Shown: piece by piece, positions 1 to 6,032 of the stretch
Position numbering within the stretch: the stretch's first letter is position 1
Layout: every line of letters begins with the position of its first letter
NCBI GenBank assembly: GCA_902492545.1
Contig: CABULX010000076.1
Coordinates: 1 to 10,640, forward strand
Length of the DNA: 10,640 bases
Direction of reading: 5' to 3'
Source: an uncultured Collinsella sp.
GTDB taxonomy: Bacteria; Actinomycetota; Coriobacteriia; Coriobacteriales; Coriobacteriaceae
The notes under the pieces: model-generated
The model's database searches: none
What the model saw: only the letters and a program-made list of their open reading frames with translations
Told to the model about the DNA's origin: nothing
Translations under genes and position numbers: made by a program

Positions 1-577
1 GCGCGAGCCAGTTCCCGGTGGTGGCAGCGCGAGCGCTTTTGTGGGCGCGCTGGGTGCCTCGCTTTGTGGGATGGTTGCTCGTTATGGGGCGACTAATCCC
101 GCGCTTGCCGATCGCGCGGACGACCTGACGCGTGCATTTGCCCAGGCAGACGAGTTGGCGCAGGAACTTGTGGACCTGGTCGCCGAGGACGTTCGTGCGT
201 ACGGCCAGGTGTCCACTGCGTACGGTATTCCGCGCGAGGACCCAGCTCGACCTGCGGCGATTCAGGACGCGTTGCACGTGGCGGCCATGCCGCCGTATCG
301 GATCATGGATGCCTGCGGGCGCGCGCTGGCGCTGCTCGAGGACATGGCAGACAAAGGCTCGCGCCAGTTGCTGTCCGACGTGGCGTGCGGTGCCGTATTC
401 TGCCGCGCTGCCATGCAGGGCGCGAGCCTGACGCTCTTTGCCAACACCACATCTATGAAAGATCGGGCGCGCGCCGAGGAACTCGAGGCGGCGTGCGATG
501 AGTTGCTCGACACATGGTTGCCGCGCGCCGATGCGCTGGCGCGCCGCGCCGCCGATGCCGCGAGGAAGAGGGGGTAG
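1..577 (+). CDS. fchA: Cyclodeaminase/methenyl-THF cyclohydrolase family protein (FchA-like), 5' end missing
   Basis: The reading frame is open from base 2, so the gene starts upstream of the window; 191 residues remain, and about 15-20 are probably missing compared with the usual ~210. The first visible residues, REPVPGGGSASA, are the glycine-rich signature of the formiminotransferase-cyclodeaminase C-terminal family. Further on, GSRQLLSDVACGA followed by an alanine-rich helix and NTTSMKD matches the family's GNxNxxSDxGxA...NxxSxKD stretch. The protein should be all-helical and cytosolic. Family members hydrolyse 5,10-methenyl-THF to 10-formyl-THF or deaminate 5-formimino-THF. The stop lies 2 nt before folD, so the two are almost certainly co-transcribed and act on consecutive steps. 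Sequence alone does not separate cyclohydrolase from cyclodeaminase; the FolD neighbour favours cyclohydrolase. Confidence 0.88.
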   Translation, partial: REPVPGGGSASAFVGALGASLCGMVARYGATNPALADRADDLTRAFAQADELAQELVDLVAEDVRAYGQVSTAYGIPREDPARPAAIQDALHVAAMPPYRIMDACGRALALLEDMADKGSRQLLSDVACGAVFCRAAMQGASLTLFANTTSMKDRARAEELEAACDELLDTWLPRADALARRAADAARKRG

Positions 578-579
578 CC

Positions 580-1434
580 ATGGCAGAGCTGCTCAAGGGT
601 GCTCCCGTTGCCCGTGCTTTGACCGAGGAGCTCGCCGCTCGCTGCACGGCTTTGCGCGAGCGCGGCGTTGTGCCGACGCTGGCCATCGTTCGCGTGGGCG
701 AGCGCGAGGACGATCTATCCTACGAGCGCGGCGCCCTCAAGCGCTGCGAGAAGGTTGGCATCGAGGCTCGCCGCATTTTGCTTCCCGCCGATGTTTCGCA
801 GGACGAGCTGCTGGCGGCTATTAAGGACATCAATGCTGACCCCGCTGTTCACGGCTGCCTGATGTTTCGCCCGCTTCCCGCTGGACTTGACGAGGATGCG
901 GTTGCCGCGGCGCTCGATCCCGCCAAGGACGTCGACTCCATGACGCCGGCCTCGCTGCTTACCACGCTTTCGGGTCGTGGCGAGGGCTTTGCTCCCTGCA
1001 CGGCCGAGGCCGTGTTGGCGTTGCTGGACCATTACGGTGTTGAGCTGGATGGGGCAAAGGTCGCGGTCGTCGGTCGGTCGCTGGTGATTGGTCGTCCCGT
1101 TGCCGCCATGCTTACGGCTTGCAATGCCACGGTGACGACGTGCCATACGCATACGCGCGACTTGGCTGCTGAGTGCCGTGCAGCTGATATTGTGGTTGCG
1201 GCCGTTGGACGCGCGCGCACGATTGGCGCGGATGCGGTTCGCGAGGGCCAGGCGATCATCGATGTTGGCATTAATTGGGACGAGGCCGCTGGCAAGCTGG
1301 TCGGCGATGTCGATTTTGATGCCGCGGAGCCGGTTGTTGGCGCAATCACCCCCGTGCCGGGTGGCGTGGGCGCCGTGACGACAGCAATTCTCGCCAAGCA
1401 CGTGATCGAGGCGGCTGAGCGCGCGGTAAAATAG
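580..1434 (+). CDS. folD: Methylenetetrahydrofolate dehydrogenase FolD, with altered cyclohydrolase active site
   Basis: This 284-residue protein has the normal FolD length. The start is ATG 580, with a purine-rich ribosome site (AAGAGGGGG, 566-574) 5 nt upstream; the frame is open further upstream but that overlaps fchA. The N-terminal catalytic domain keeps the active-site Tyr (Y48), K54 and the KDVD aspartates (116-119). The NAD(P)-binding domain is clear: VVGRSLVIGRP (163-173), CHTHTRDL, DIVVAAVG, IIDVGIN and GKLVGDVDF, then ITPVPGGVG (256-264). FolD normally oxidises 5,10-methylene-THF to methenyl-THF and hydrolyses that to 10-formyl-THF. The catalytic Lys four residues after the Tyr is A52 here, and the Gln of the QLPLP motif is F96 (sequence MFRPLP). 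The C-terminal GGVGP motif reads GGVGA. I infer a dehydrogenase with little or no cyclohydrolase activity, complemented by FchA next door. Confidence 0.92.
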   Translation: MAELLKGAPVARALTEELAARCTALRERGVVPTLAIVRVGEREDDLSYERGALKRCEKVGIEARRILLPADVSQDELLAAIKDINADPAVHGCLMFRPLPAGLDEDAVAAALDPAKDVDSMTPASLLTTLSGRGEGFAPCTAEAVLALLDHYGVELDGAKVAVVGRSLVIGRPVAAMLTACNATVTTCHTHTRDLAAECRAADIVVAAVGRARTIGADAVREGQAIIDVGINWDEAAGKLVGDVDFDAAEPVVGAITPVPGGVGAVTTAILAKHVIEAAERAVK

Positions 1435-1468
1435 GCGTTTGGAGGCTGTTTAGGGGGTTGGTTAGATA

Positions 1469-1503
1469 CCCCGTGGTCAAAAAATGCCAAATATGAGTAC
1501 TGT
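1469..1503 (+). repeat. Left 35-bp terminal inverted repeat
   Basis: This arm is a perfect reverse complement of 1672-1706. It contains an A6 run (1479-1484) and the palindrome GTAC near its inner end. It begins 34 nt after the folD stop. Confidence 0.9.
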
Positions 1504-1535
1504 TGCCAAGTTAGTCACATATGTTTGAGATCATT

Positions 1536-1581
1536 TTGGCTCTTTAGCGATAAGTAATATCGTTAAAGAGCCAATTTTATT
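1536..1581 (+). terminator. Strong hairpin with U-rich tail inside the inverted-repeat element
   Basis: TTGGCTCTTTAGCGAT (1536-1551) pairs with ATCGTTAAAGAGCCAA (1559-1574). This gives a 16-bp stem with one G-U pair and a 7-nt loop, followed by TTTTATT on the + strand. The opposite strand lacks a matching T-tract after the stem. It has the form of an intrinsic terminator and would end transcription coming from fchA-folD, although it sits inside the presumed mobile element rather than right behind folD. Confidence 0.55.
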
Positions 1582-1671
1582 GGACGTATGGGGAATTACT
1601 AGACTCAGTTTTTGGACAGGTGAGGATTCCCGGCGCCCGGAACAGTGCAATTTGCTGCCACTAAATTTGTG

Positions 1672-1706
1672 ACAGTACTCATATTTGGCATTTTTTGACC
1701 ACGGGG
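1672..1706 (-). repeat. Right 35-bp terminal inverted repeat
   Basis: This arm is a perfect reverse complement of 1469-1503, with a T6 run (1691-1696). A further CCGTGG hexamer at 1717-1722, just outside the arm, repeats the outer end of the left arm and could pair with CCACGG at 1699-1704. Confidence 0.9.
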
Positions 1707-1747
1707 GCTGCCGAAGCCGTGGTTTCGCCCTTTTCGTGTCGAAGCGA

Positions 1748-1753
1748 TACACT
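1748..1753 (+). promoter_or_regulatory. Possible -10 box for the dipeptidase gene
   Basis: TACACT matches the -10 consensus at 4 of 6 positions and would place a transcript start near 1760, about 30 nt before ATG 1790. No good -35 is visible at the right distance, so this is tentative. Confidence 0.25.
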
Positions 1754-1789
1754 GTTATCGTTTGATTTCTTCGCTTAAGGAGGATGCGC

Positions 1790-3313
1790 ATGCCGTGCAC
1801 AACGATTTTGGTTGGTAAGAACGCGAGCTACGACGGGTCGACGCTTGTCGCCCGCAACGAGGACTCGTCCAACGGGGTGTTTGAGCCCAAGCGCATGCGC
1901 GTGGTGCATCCCGACGAGCAGCCGCGTGTCTACACGAGCGTTCTGAGCCACCTGACCGTTGAGCTGCCCGATAACCCCATGCGCTATACGAGCGTCCCCG
2001 ATGTTGTCCCGGGCCACGGTATCTGGGCCGAGGCCGGTTTCAACGAGCTCAATGTTGGCATGTCCGCAACCGAGACGCTTACCACCAACGAGCGCGTCCG
2101 CGGCGCCGATCCGCTCGTGGACTACGTGCCCGCCAAGGGCAACGAGGGTGAGGACGGCTATGTGCCGGCGCAGCCCGGTGGCCTGGGCGAGGAGGACATG
2201 GTGACCCTGGTGCTGCCGTATGCCAAGTCCGCCCGCGACGGCGTGCGTATCTTGGGCGACCTGCTCGAGCGCTACGGCACTTACGAGAACAACGGCATCG
2301 CCTTTAGCGACGTGGACGAGATCTGGTGGCTCGAGACCATCGGCGGTCACCACTGGATCGCCAAGCGCGTGCCTGACGACGCCTATGTGACCATGCCCAA
2401 CCAGCTGGGCATCGACAGCTTTGACCTGGATGACGCCGAGGGCGCCCAGGCCGACCATATGTGCTCCGCCGACCTGCGCGTCTGGATGGCCGAGTGGCAT
2501 CTGGACCTGACGCTGGGCGTTGAGGGCGACGGCCCGGCTGCCGTCTTTAACCCGCGCGAGGCCTTTGGCTCGCACAGCGACAGCGACCATGTCTACAACA
2601 CGCCGCGCGCCTGGTACATGCAGCGCTGCCTCAACCCCAGCGACGTGTGGGATGGCCCCGACGCCGACTACACGCCCGAGAGCGATGACATCCCCTGGAG
2701 CCGCGTGCCCGAGCGCAAGGTGACCATCGAGGACATCAAGTACGTGCTCTCGAGCCACTACCAGGGCACGGAGTACGACTGCTACGGCAGCAAGGGCACG
2801 CCCGCTACGCGTGGTGCCTATCGCCCCATCGGCATCAACCGCAACAGCCAGCTTGCCGTGTTGCAGCTGCGCCCCTATGCGCAGCCGGCCTACCGCGCCG
2901 TGCAGTGGATGGCCTTTGGTTCCAACTCGTTTAACGCGCTGGTTCCGCTGTACGCCAACGTCGAGACTATGCCCGAGTACTATGCCGACACGCAGGCTCG
3001 CGTGACGTCCGAAAACTTCTACTGGGCCAACCGCCTGATCGGCGCGCTGGCTGACGTCCGCTTCCATGAGTGCGGTCGCGCGGTCGAGGATTATCAGGAG
3101 AAGGTCGGCGGCATGGGCCACAAGCAGATTCACGACGTTGACGCTGTCGTAGCCGCGCTGCCCGAAGCCGAGGTGCCCGCCGAGCTCGCCCGCGCCAACG
3201 AGGAGTTTGCCGAGCGTGTGCGCGTAGAGACCGATGCCCTGCTGGGCAAGGTGCTCTACACCACGAGCTGCGCCATGAAGAACTCTTTCGCGATGAATGA
3301 CAACGTGAGGTAG
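1790..3313 (+). CDS. pepD: Peptidase family C69 dipeptidase (PepD type)
   Basis: The protein begins MPCTTILVGKNASYDGSTL and continues VARNEDS, the N-terminal block of the C69 dipeptidases. These are Ntn-hydrolases whose nucleophile is the near-N-terminal cysteine, exposed by processing (here C3). RNED (22-25), the GFNELNVGMSATET segment and DEIWWLETIGGHHWIAKRVP are further family blocks. At 507 residues it is close to the usual 470-500. An in-frame ATG at 1784 abuts AAGGAGG (1777-1783) with no spacing, whereas ATG 1790 has 6 nt, so I chose 1790. There is no signal peptide, so it should work in the cytosol, cleaving a broad range of dipeptides from imported peptides. It appears to be a single-gene unit between the inverted-repeat element and the phasin-like gene. 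The gene symbol follows the family; substrate preference cannot be read from sequence. Confidence 0.9.
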   Translation: MPCTTILVGKNASYDGSTLVARNEDSSNGVFEPKRMRVVHPDEQPRVYTSVLSHLTVELPDNPMRYTSVPDVVPGHGIWAEAGFNELNVGMSATETLTTNERVRGADPLVDYVPAKGNEGEDGYVPAQPGGLGEEDMVTLVLPYAKSARDGVRILGDLLERYGTYENNGIAFSDVDEIWWLETIGGHHWIAKRVPDDAYVTMPNQLGIDSFDLDDAEGAQADHMCSADLRVWMAEWHLDLTLGVEGDGPAAVFNPREAFGSHSDSDHVYNTPRAWYMQRCLNPSDVWDGPDADYTPESDDIPWSRVPERKVTIEDIKYVLSSHYQGTEYDCYGSKGTPATRGAYRPIGINRNSQLAVLQLRPYAQPAYRAVQWMAFGSNSFNALVPLYANVETMPEYYADTQARVTSENFYWANRLIGALADVRFHECGRAVEDYQEKVGGMGHKQIHDVDAVVAALPEAEVPAELARANEEFAERVRVETDALLGKVLYTTSCAMKNSFAMNDNVR

Positions 3314-3347
3314 GGATTTCCCGTCGATCGAATAGCGCTAAAACGCT

Positions 3348-3377
3348 TTGTCGCTTTCGCTCAATCTTGGGTACAAG
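3348..3377 (+). promoter_or_regulatory. Candidate promoter for the phasin-like/ubiB unit
   Basis: TTGTCG (3348-3353) and TACAAG (3372-3377) are separated by 18 nt and each match their consensus at 4 of 6 positions. The start would fall near 3384, about 29 nt before the ATG. The match is modest. No clear terminator for pepD is seen in the 99 nt between the genes, so read-through is possible. Confidence 0.35.
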
Positions 3378-3412
3378 AACGCCAATGCAGTTGTTTGTGA
3401 TTGGAGATAACC

Positions 3413-3829
3413 ATGGTTATGAAACTCGATCAGCTTGTTAACGGCGCCATTAACGTGGGCTTTGGCGCTGCCGCCGTTGCTGTCGAAGGCGGCAAGAAGG
3501 TCCTCGACGACCTTAACACCAAGGGCGAGCAGGTCCGCAAGGACACCGCCACCCCCGATATCGCCCGCAGTGTGTCCGACATGTTCGAGCAGGCCGGCGG
3601 TACCATCTCCGATCTGACCGAGCGCTTGGGCATGCAGGGCGAGACCGCGGCCCAGCGCGTGCTTGACGAGCTCATCCTTGCCCGGGTCCGCGTCATGACC
3701 GCCCCCGAGCGCACGGCCTTCCTGGCCCATGTGCGCGACATCGTCGATTCGGTCGAGGACAACGTGACCTCGGTGCCCGTCGAGTCCGTTGAGCCCGACG
3801 ATGCGAAGGATACCGAAGAGGCCGAGTAG
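3413..3829 (+). CDS. Phasin-like small helical protein
   Basis: This is a 138-residue protein. ATG 3413 follows GGAG (3403-3406) by 6 nt; a longer TTG start at 3401 overlaps that ribosome site and was rejected. Residues 11-42 (GAINVGFGAAAVAVEGGKKV, then LDDLNTKGEQVRK) form an alanine/glycine-rich then charged helix like the N-terminus of the PhaF/PhaI phasin family. Residues 78-118 form a second long amphipathic helix, and the tail (122-138) is strongly acidic. It has no signal peptide or membrane segment. Phasins coat polyhydroxyalkanoate granules, but no polymer-synthesis gene is visible here, so a granule role should not be assumed. It lies 8 nt ahead of a UbiB-type kinase gene and is probably co-expressed with it. 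A helical partner or regulator of that membrane kinase is an inference. Confidence 0.75.
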   Translation: MVMKLDQLVNGAINVGFGAAAVAVEGGKKVLDDLNTKGEQVRKDTATPDIARSVSDMFEQAGGTISDLTERLGMQGETAAQRVLDELILARVRVMTAPERTAFLAHVRDIVDSVEDNVTSVPVESVEPDDAKDTEEAE

Positions 3830-3837
3830 CAGCGCAG

Positions 3838-5601
3838 ATGGCAGATTCCACCACCGATTACAACAATCTAGATCCTTTGGGTGACGAGGCGGCGGTTGTC
3901 GATGAGGTCGATGCCGCCGTCTCGGGCGCTCGCAAAAAGCCGCGCGCTGTCGATATGGTGCCCGAAGAGCCCGACGCGATGGCGCCGAACGAGGAATACC
4001 AGCTCACGCCGGCGGGTCGTCGCGAACGCATCGGGCAGATTGTTCGCTTGGTCAAAAAGTACCGTGTGTGGGATAACCTCACGCCGGTTCGCTTGCGCCG
4101 CCTGCTCGAGGAGCTCGGCCCCATGTTCGTCAAGATGGGGCAGATTCTGGCCAACCGGTCCGAGATTCTGCCGCAGCGCTTTTGCGATGAGCTGCGCCGT
4201 CTGCGTTCCGACGTGGAGCCGGTGCCGTACGAGGTAGTGCTCCGCTGCTTGGAAGAGGAATACGGCCTGCGCCTGGGGGAGATGTTCGATGCGATCGACC
4301 CCAATCCGCTTGGTAGCGCATCGCTCGCGCAGGTGCACCGCGCCCGCCTGGTGACCGGCGAGGACGTGGCCGTTAAGGTGCAGCGCCCCGGTGCGCAGCA
4401 GGTTATGGCACAGGACATCGATATCATCCGCTCGGTGGTGCGTATCGTTTCCAAGTTCGTCAACACTGATCAATTCGTTGATCTGCACGGCGTAGTCGAG
4501 GAGTTGTGGACCTCGTTTCGCGAGGAGACCAACTTTTTGGCCGAGGCCAAAAACCTCAACGACTTCTACGAGTTCCATAAGAGCGTTCATGGCGCGACGT
4601 GCCCTAAATCCTATCTGGACCTGTGCACCGAGCACGTGGTGGTTATGGACTACGTCGACGGCATTTCGATCGCCGATCCCGAACGCTTGGTGGCCGAGGG
4701 CTATGACTTGGAAAAGATCGGTGCCGCGATTGTCGAGGACTACTCTACGCAGGTGCTCGATGACGGTTTTTTCCATGCCGACCCGCATGCGGGAAACATC
4801 ATTCTCAAGGACGGCATCGTCTACTTTATCGACTTGGGCATGGTCGGACGCATGTCGAGTCACGATCGCGGTATCGTCAAGGACATGATTTTCGCCGTGG
4901 CCGAGGGTGACGTGCCCAAGCTCAAGGATTCGCTCATGCGCTTCGCCGTGACGCGTGGCGATTCGGCCGAGCTCGATCATTCAGCGTTTTTGTCCGACCT
5001 TGACTTTATCGTGGCTGACTTTGCGGGCCTTGACCTGAAGGATCTGGATATCGGCGAGTTTTTGACCTCGCTGTTAAACCTCGCGCGTAAGAATGACGTT
5101 GAGCTGCCGAGCGTGGTGACGATGTTCGCCCGCGGCATGGTGACGCTCGAGGGCCTGTTGACCGAGTACATGCCCAACGTCAACATGATCCAGATCATCC
5201 AGACGCACATCAAAAACGAGAAGAGCACCTACGCCCGCATGCGCGAGATGAGCCGCGATCTTGCCGCGAGCAGCTATCGCGCGGCAAAAGGCTCGCTCGA
5301 GGCGGCCGAGTATCTGGGCTTGGCTTCGCGTATGCTTACGCGCGGCCAGCTTAAGGTAAACACGCAGATCATGAGCAGCGATAAGGCGCTGCGACAGCTG
5401 GGTGGAATTATCGACCGCATGTCGATGGCGATTGTGATCGCCGGTCTGTTTATCGGTTCGTCGGTGGTGTACTACGCGCGCATCGAGCCGGTTGTGTTTG
5501 GTATCCCAGTCATTGGCTTTATGGGCTACGTGAGCGCGCTGGTGCTGGCGCTTATGCTGGGTCGCAATATCTGGCTCAACAGCCACGGCGGCAAGCACTA
5601 G
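3838..5601 (+). CDS. ubiB: UbiB/ABC1 (AarF) family atypical kinase
   Basis: This 587-residue protein has the hallmarks of the UbiB/ABC1/ADCK atypical kinase family. They are the KxGQ motif (K99-Q102), the loop GSAS (159-162) in place of the usual alanine-rich AAAS, and the ATP-site lysine in VAVKVQRPG (K180). NFLAEAKNL (232-240) follows, then the catalytic loop HADPHAGN (313-320, D315 and N320) and the metal-binding DLG (332-334). Two C-terminal membrane segments (about 529-547 and 552-575) should anchor it in the membrane. The first 55 residues are acidic and non-conserved. In quinone-making bacteria UbiB assists ubiquinone synthesis as an ATPase rather than a protein kinase. An anaerobic actinobacterium would not be expected to make ubiquinone, so the target may be another membrane lipid or menaquinone. 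The ribosome site is weak, so translation is probably coupled to the upstream gene. Confidence 0.9.
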   Translation: MADSTTDYNNLDPLGDEAAVVDEVDAAVSGARKKPRAVDMVPEEPDAMAPNEEYQLTPAGRRERIGQIVRLVKKYRVWDNLTPVRLRRLLEELGPMFVKMGQILANRSEILPQRFCDELRRLRSDVEPVPYEVVLRCLEEEYGLRLGEMFDAIDPNPLGSASLAQVHRARLVTGEDVAVKVQRPGAQQVMAQDIDIIRSVVRIVSKFVNTDQFVDLHGVVEELWTSFREETNFLAEAKNLNDFYEFHKSVHGATCPKSYLDLCTEHVVVMDYVDGISIADPERLVAEGYDLEKIGAAIVEDYSTQVLDDGFFHADPHAGNIILKDGIVYFIDLGMVGRMSSHDRGIVKDMIFAVAEGDVPKLKDSLMRFAVTRGDSAELDHSAFLSDLDFIVADFAGLDLKDLDIGEFLTSLLNLARKNDVELPSVVTMFARGMVTLEGLLTEYMPNVNMIQIIQTHIKNEKSTYARMREMSRDLAASSYRAAKGSLEAAEYLGLASRMLTRGQLKVNTQIMSSDKALRQLGGIIDRMSMAIVIAGLFIGSSVVYYARIEPVVFGIPVIGFMGYVSALVLALMLGRNIWLNSHGGKH

Positions 5602-5652
5602 AGGCTGCGACCGTCACCGCATTCTCCTATCGCAAACAATAGCTTTTACCTT

Positions 5653-5680
5653 GGGCTTCGCCTGCGTGCGAGGCCCTTTT
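5653..5680 (+). terminator. Intrinsic terminator after ubiB
   Basis: GGGCTTCGC (5653-5661) pairs with GCGAGGCCC (5668-5676) in a 9-bp stem with one G-U pair and a 6-nt loop, followed directly by TTTT. It separates ubiB from the riboswitch-controlled unit. Confidence 0.85.
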
Positions 5681-5683
5681 GCG

Positions 5684-5692
5684 TGATAGCAT
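5684..5692 (+). promoter_or_regulatory. Candidate extended -10 promoter for the riboswitch operon
   Basis: TGATAGCAT fits the extended form TGn followed by a hexamer (TAGCAT, 4 of 6). It predicts a transcript start near 5699, just ahead of the aptamer that begins about 5717. TTGACG at 5694-5699 looks like a -35 box, but using it would start the transcript inside the aptamer. Confidence 0.4.
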
Positions 5693-5716
5693 ATTGACGG
5701 TTTTAATCGATGGCCT

Positions 5717-5889
5717 AGATGGTGGTGCGGAGACGCACGAATGCGCGGTTTTCCTGCGCGTTTGGGAGAATCGGGGTGCAAGTCCCCGGCTGTACCAGTA
5801 ACCGTAATTCCTCTTGGCTCGGGATGTTCGCGTCGCAGATCGGACGGCGCGCCCGAGTCGTTAAGGTTAAGTCGGATCGCCTCCCATCT
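5717..5889 (+). promoter_or_regulatory. Cobalamin (B12) riboswitch
   Basis: The conserved core is plain: GGGAGAA (5764-5770), CGGGGTGCAAGTCCCCG (5772-5788), then GCTGTACCAGTAACCGTAA (5789-5807). The 3' B12-box-like stretch AGTCGGATCGCCTCCCATCT (5870-5889) closes the aptamer. A P1 stem of AGATGG (5717-5722) with CCATCT (5884-5889) frames it. Internal hairpins are visible at 5724-5738 (GTGCG/CGCAC) and in the variable arm (CTCGGG/CCCGAG). In this class, binding of adenosyl- or another cobalamin normally lowers expression of B12 uptake or synthesis genes. The edges are approximate and ligand class cannot be told from sequence alone. Confidence 0.93.
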
Positions 5890-5923
5890 TGCATGCGGCT
5901 GCGGCGTATGCCGCCGGTGTGCA
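5890..5923 (+). promoter_or_regulatory. Hairpin downstream of the B12 aptamer (possible expression platform)
   Basis: TGCA ends (5890-5893 and 5920-5923) enclose a GC-rich stem with GCGGC/GCCGC around the loop GTAT. There is no U-tract, so it is not an intrinsic terminator. It lies just ahead of a purine-rich stretch (5933-5946) that could act as a ribosome site. A translational, loop-contact type of control fits, but this is inference. Confidence 0.45.
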
Positions 5924-6032
5924 TAGGGCTCTGGAGGGAAGGGGGACCCCGATGGGGGAACTCGAGCGCAACATGCGCGATGACGTGGGGCAGCTTCAAG
6001 GCAACGCTCCAAGTACAGACAGTAGGAGACAA

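Larger units (their letters stand above)
1469..1706. mobile_element. MITE-like element with perfect 35-bp terminal inverted repeats
   Basis: Bases 1469-1503 and 1672-1706 are exact reverse complements over 35 bp (outer end CCCCGTGGTCAAAAAATGCC, inner end GAGTACTGT). An imperfect extension continues inward for about 12 more bases (CCAAGTTAGT against CAAATTTAGT). The roughly 168-bp core has no convincing gene, is much more AT-rich than its surroundings, and contains a second hairpin at 1536-1574. Size, long terminal repeats, AT-richness and position between two genes fit a non-autonomous transposable element. I see no convincing target-site duplication, so mobility is inferred. An alternative is a dispersed intergenic RNA-forming repeat. 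The 355-base gene-free stretch 1435-1789 is largely this element plus the pepD leader. Confidence 0.6.

Noticed and set aside
1705..1734. Hairpin GGGC...GCCC followed by TTTT as a folD or element terminator
   Set aside because: Pairing needs a 4-nt bulge and a G-U pair, much weaker than the hairpin at 1536-1574; possible but not supported enough to list.
1531..1800. Minus-strand 89-residue open frame through the inverted-repeat element
   Set aside because: It begins in the pepD start region and runs through the repeat arm and hairpin; no ribosome site or domain. It is better explained by the element itself.
1775..3133. Minus-strand open frame of 452 residues opposite pepD
   Set aside because: It is a compositional shadow of the well-supported dipeptidase gene, rich in His/Val/Gly/Ala with no family match.
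3334..3352. Small hairpin AGCG/CGCT after pepD as a terminator
   Set aside because: The stem is only 4 bp and the following TTGTC is not a proper U-tract.
3868..4980. Minus-strand open frame of 370 residues opposite ubiB
   Set aside because: The + strand carries intact UbiB motifs through this stretch; the antisense frame has no domain.
5889..5951. Longer upstream start for the DUF4430 surface protein
   Set aside because: A start near 5889 would lie in the P1 stem and downstream hairpin of the riboswitch, and no ribosome site precedes it.
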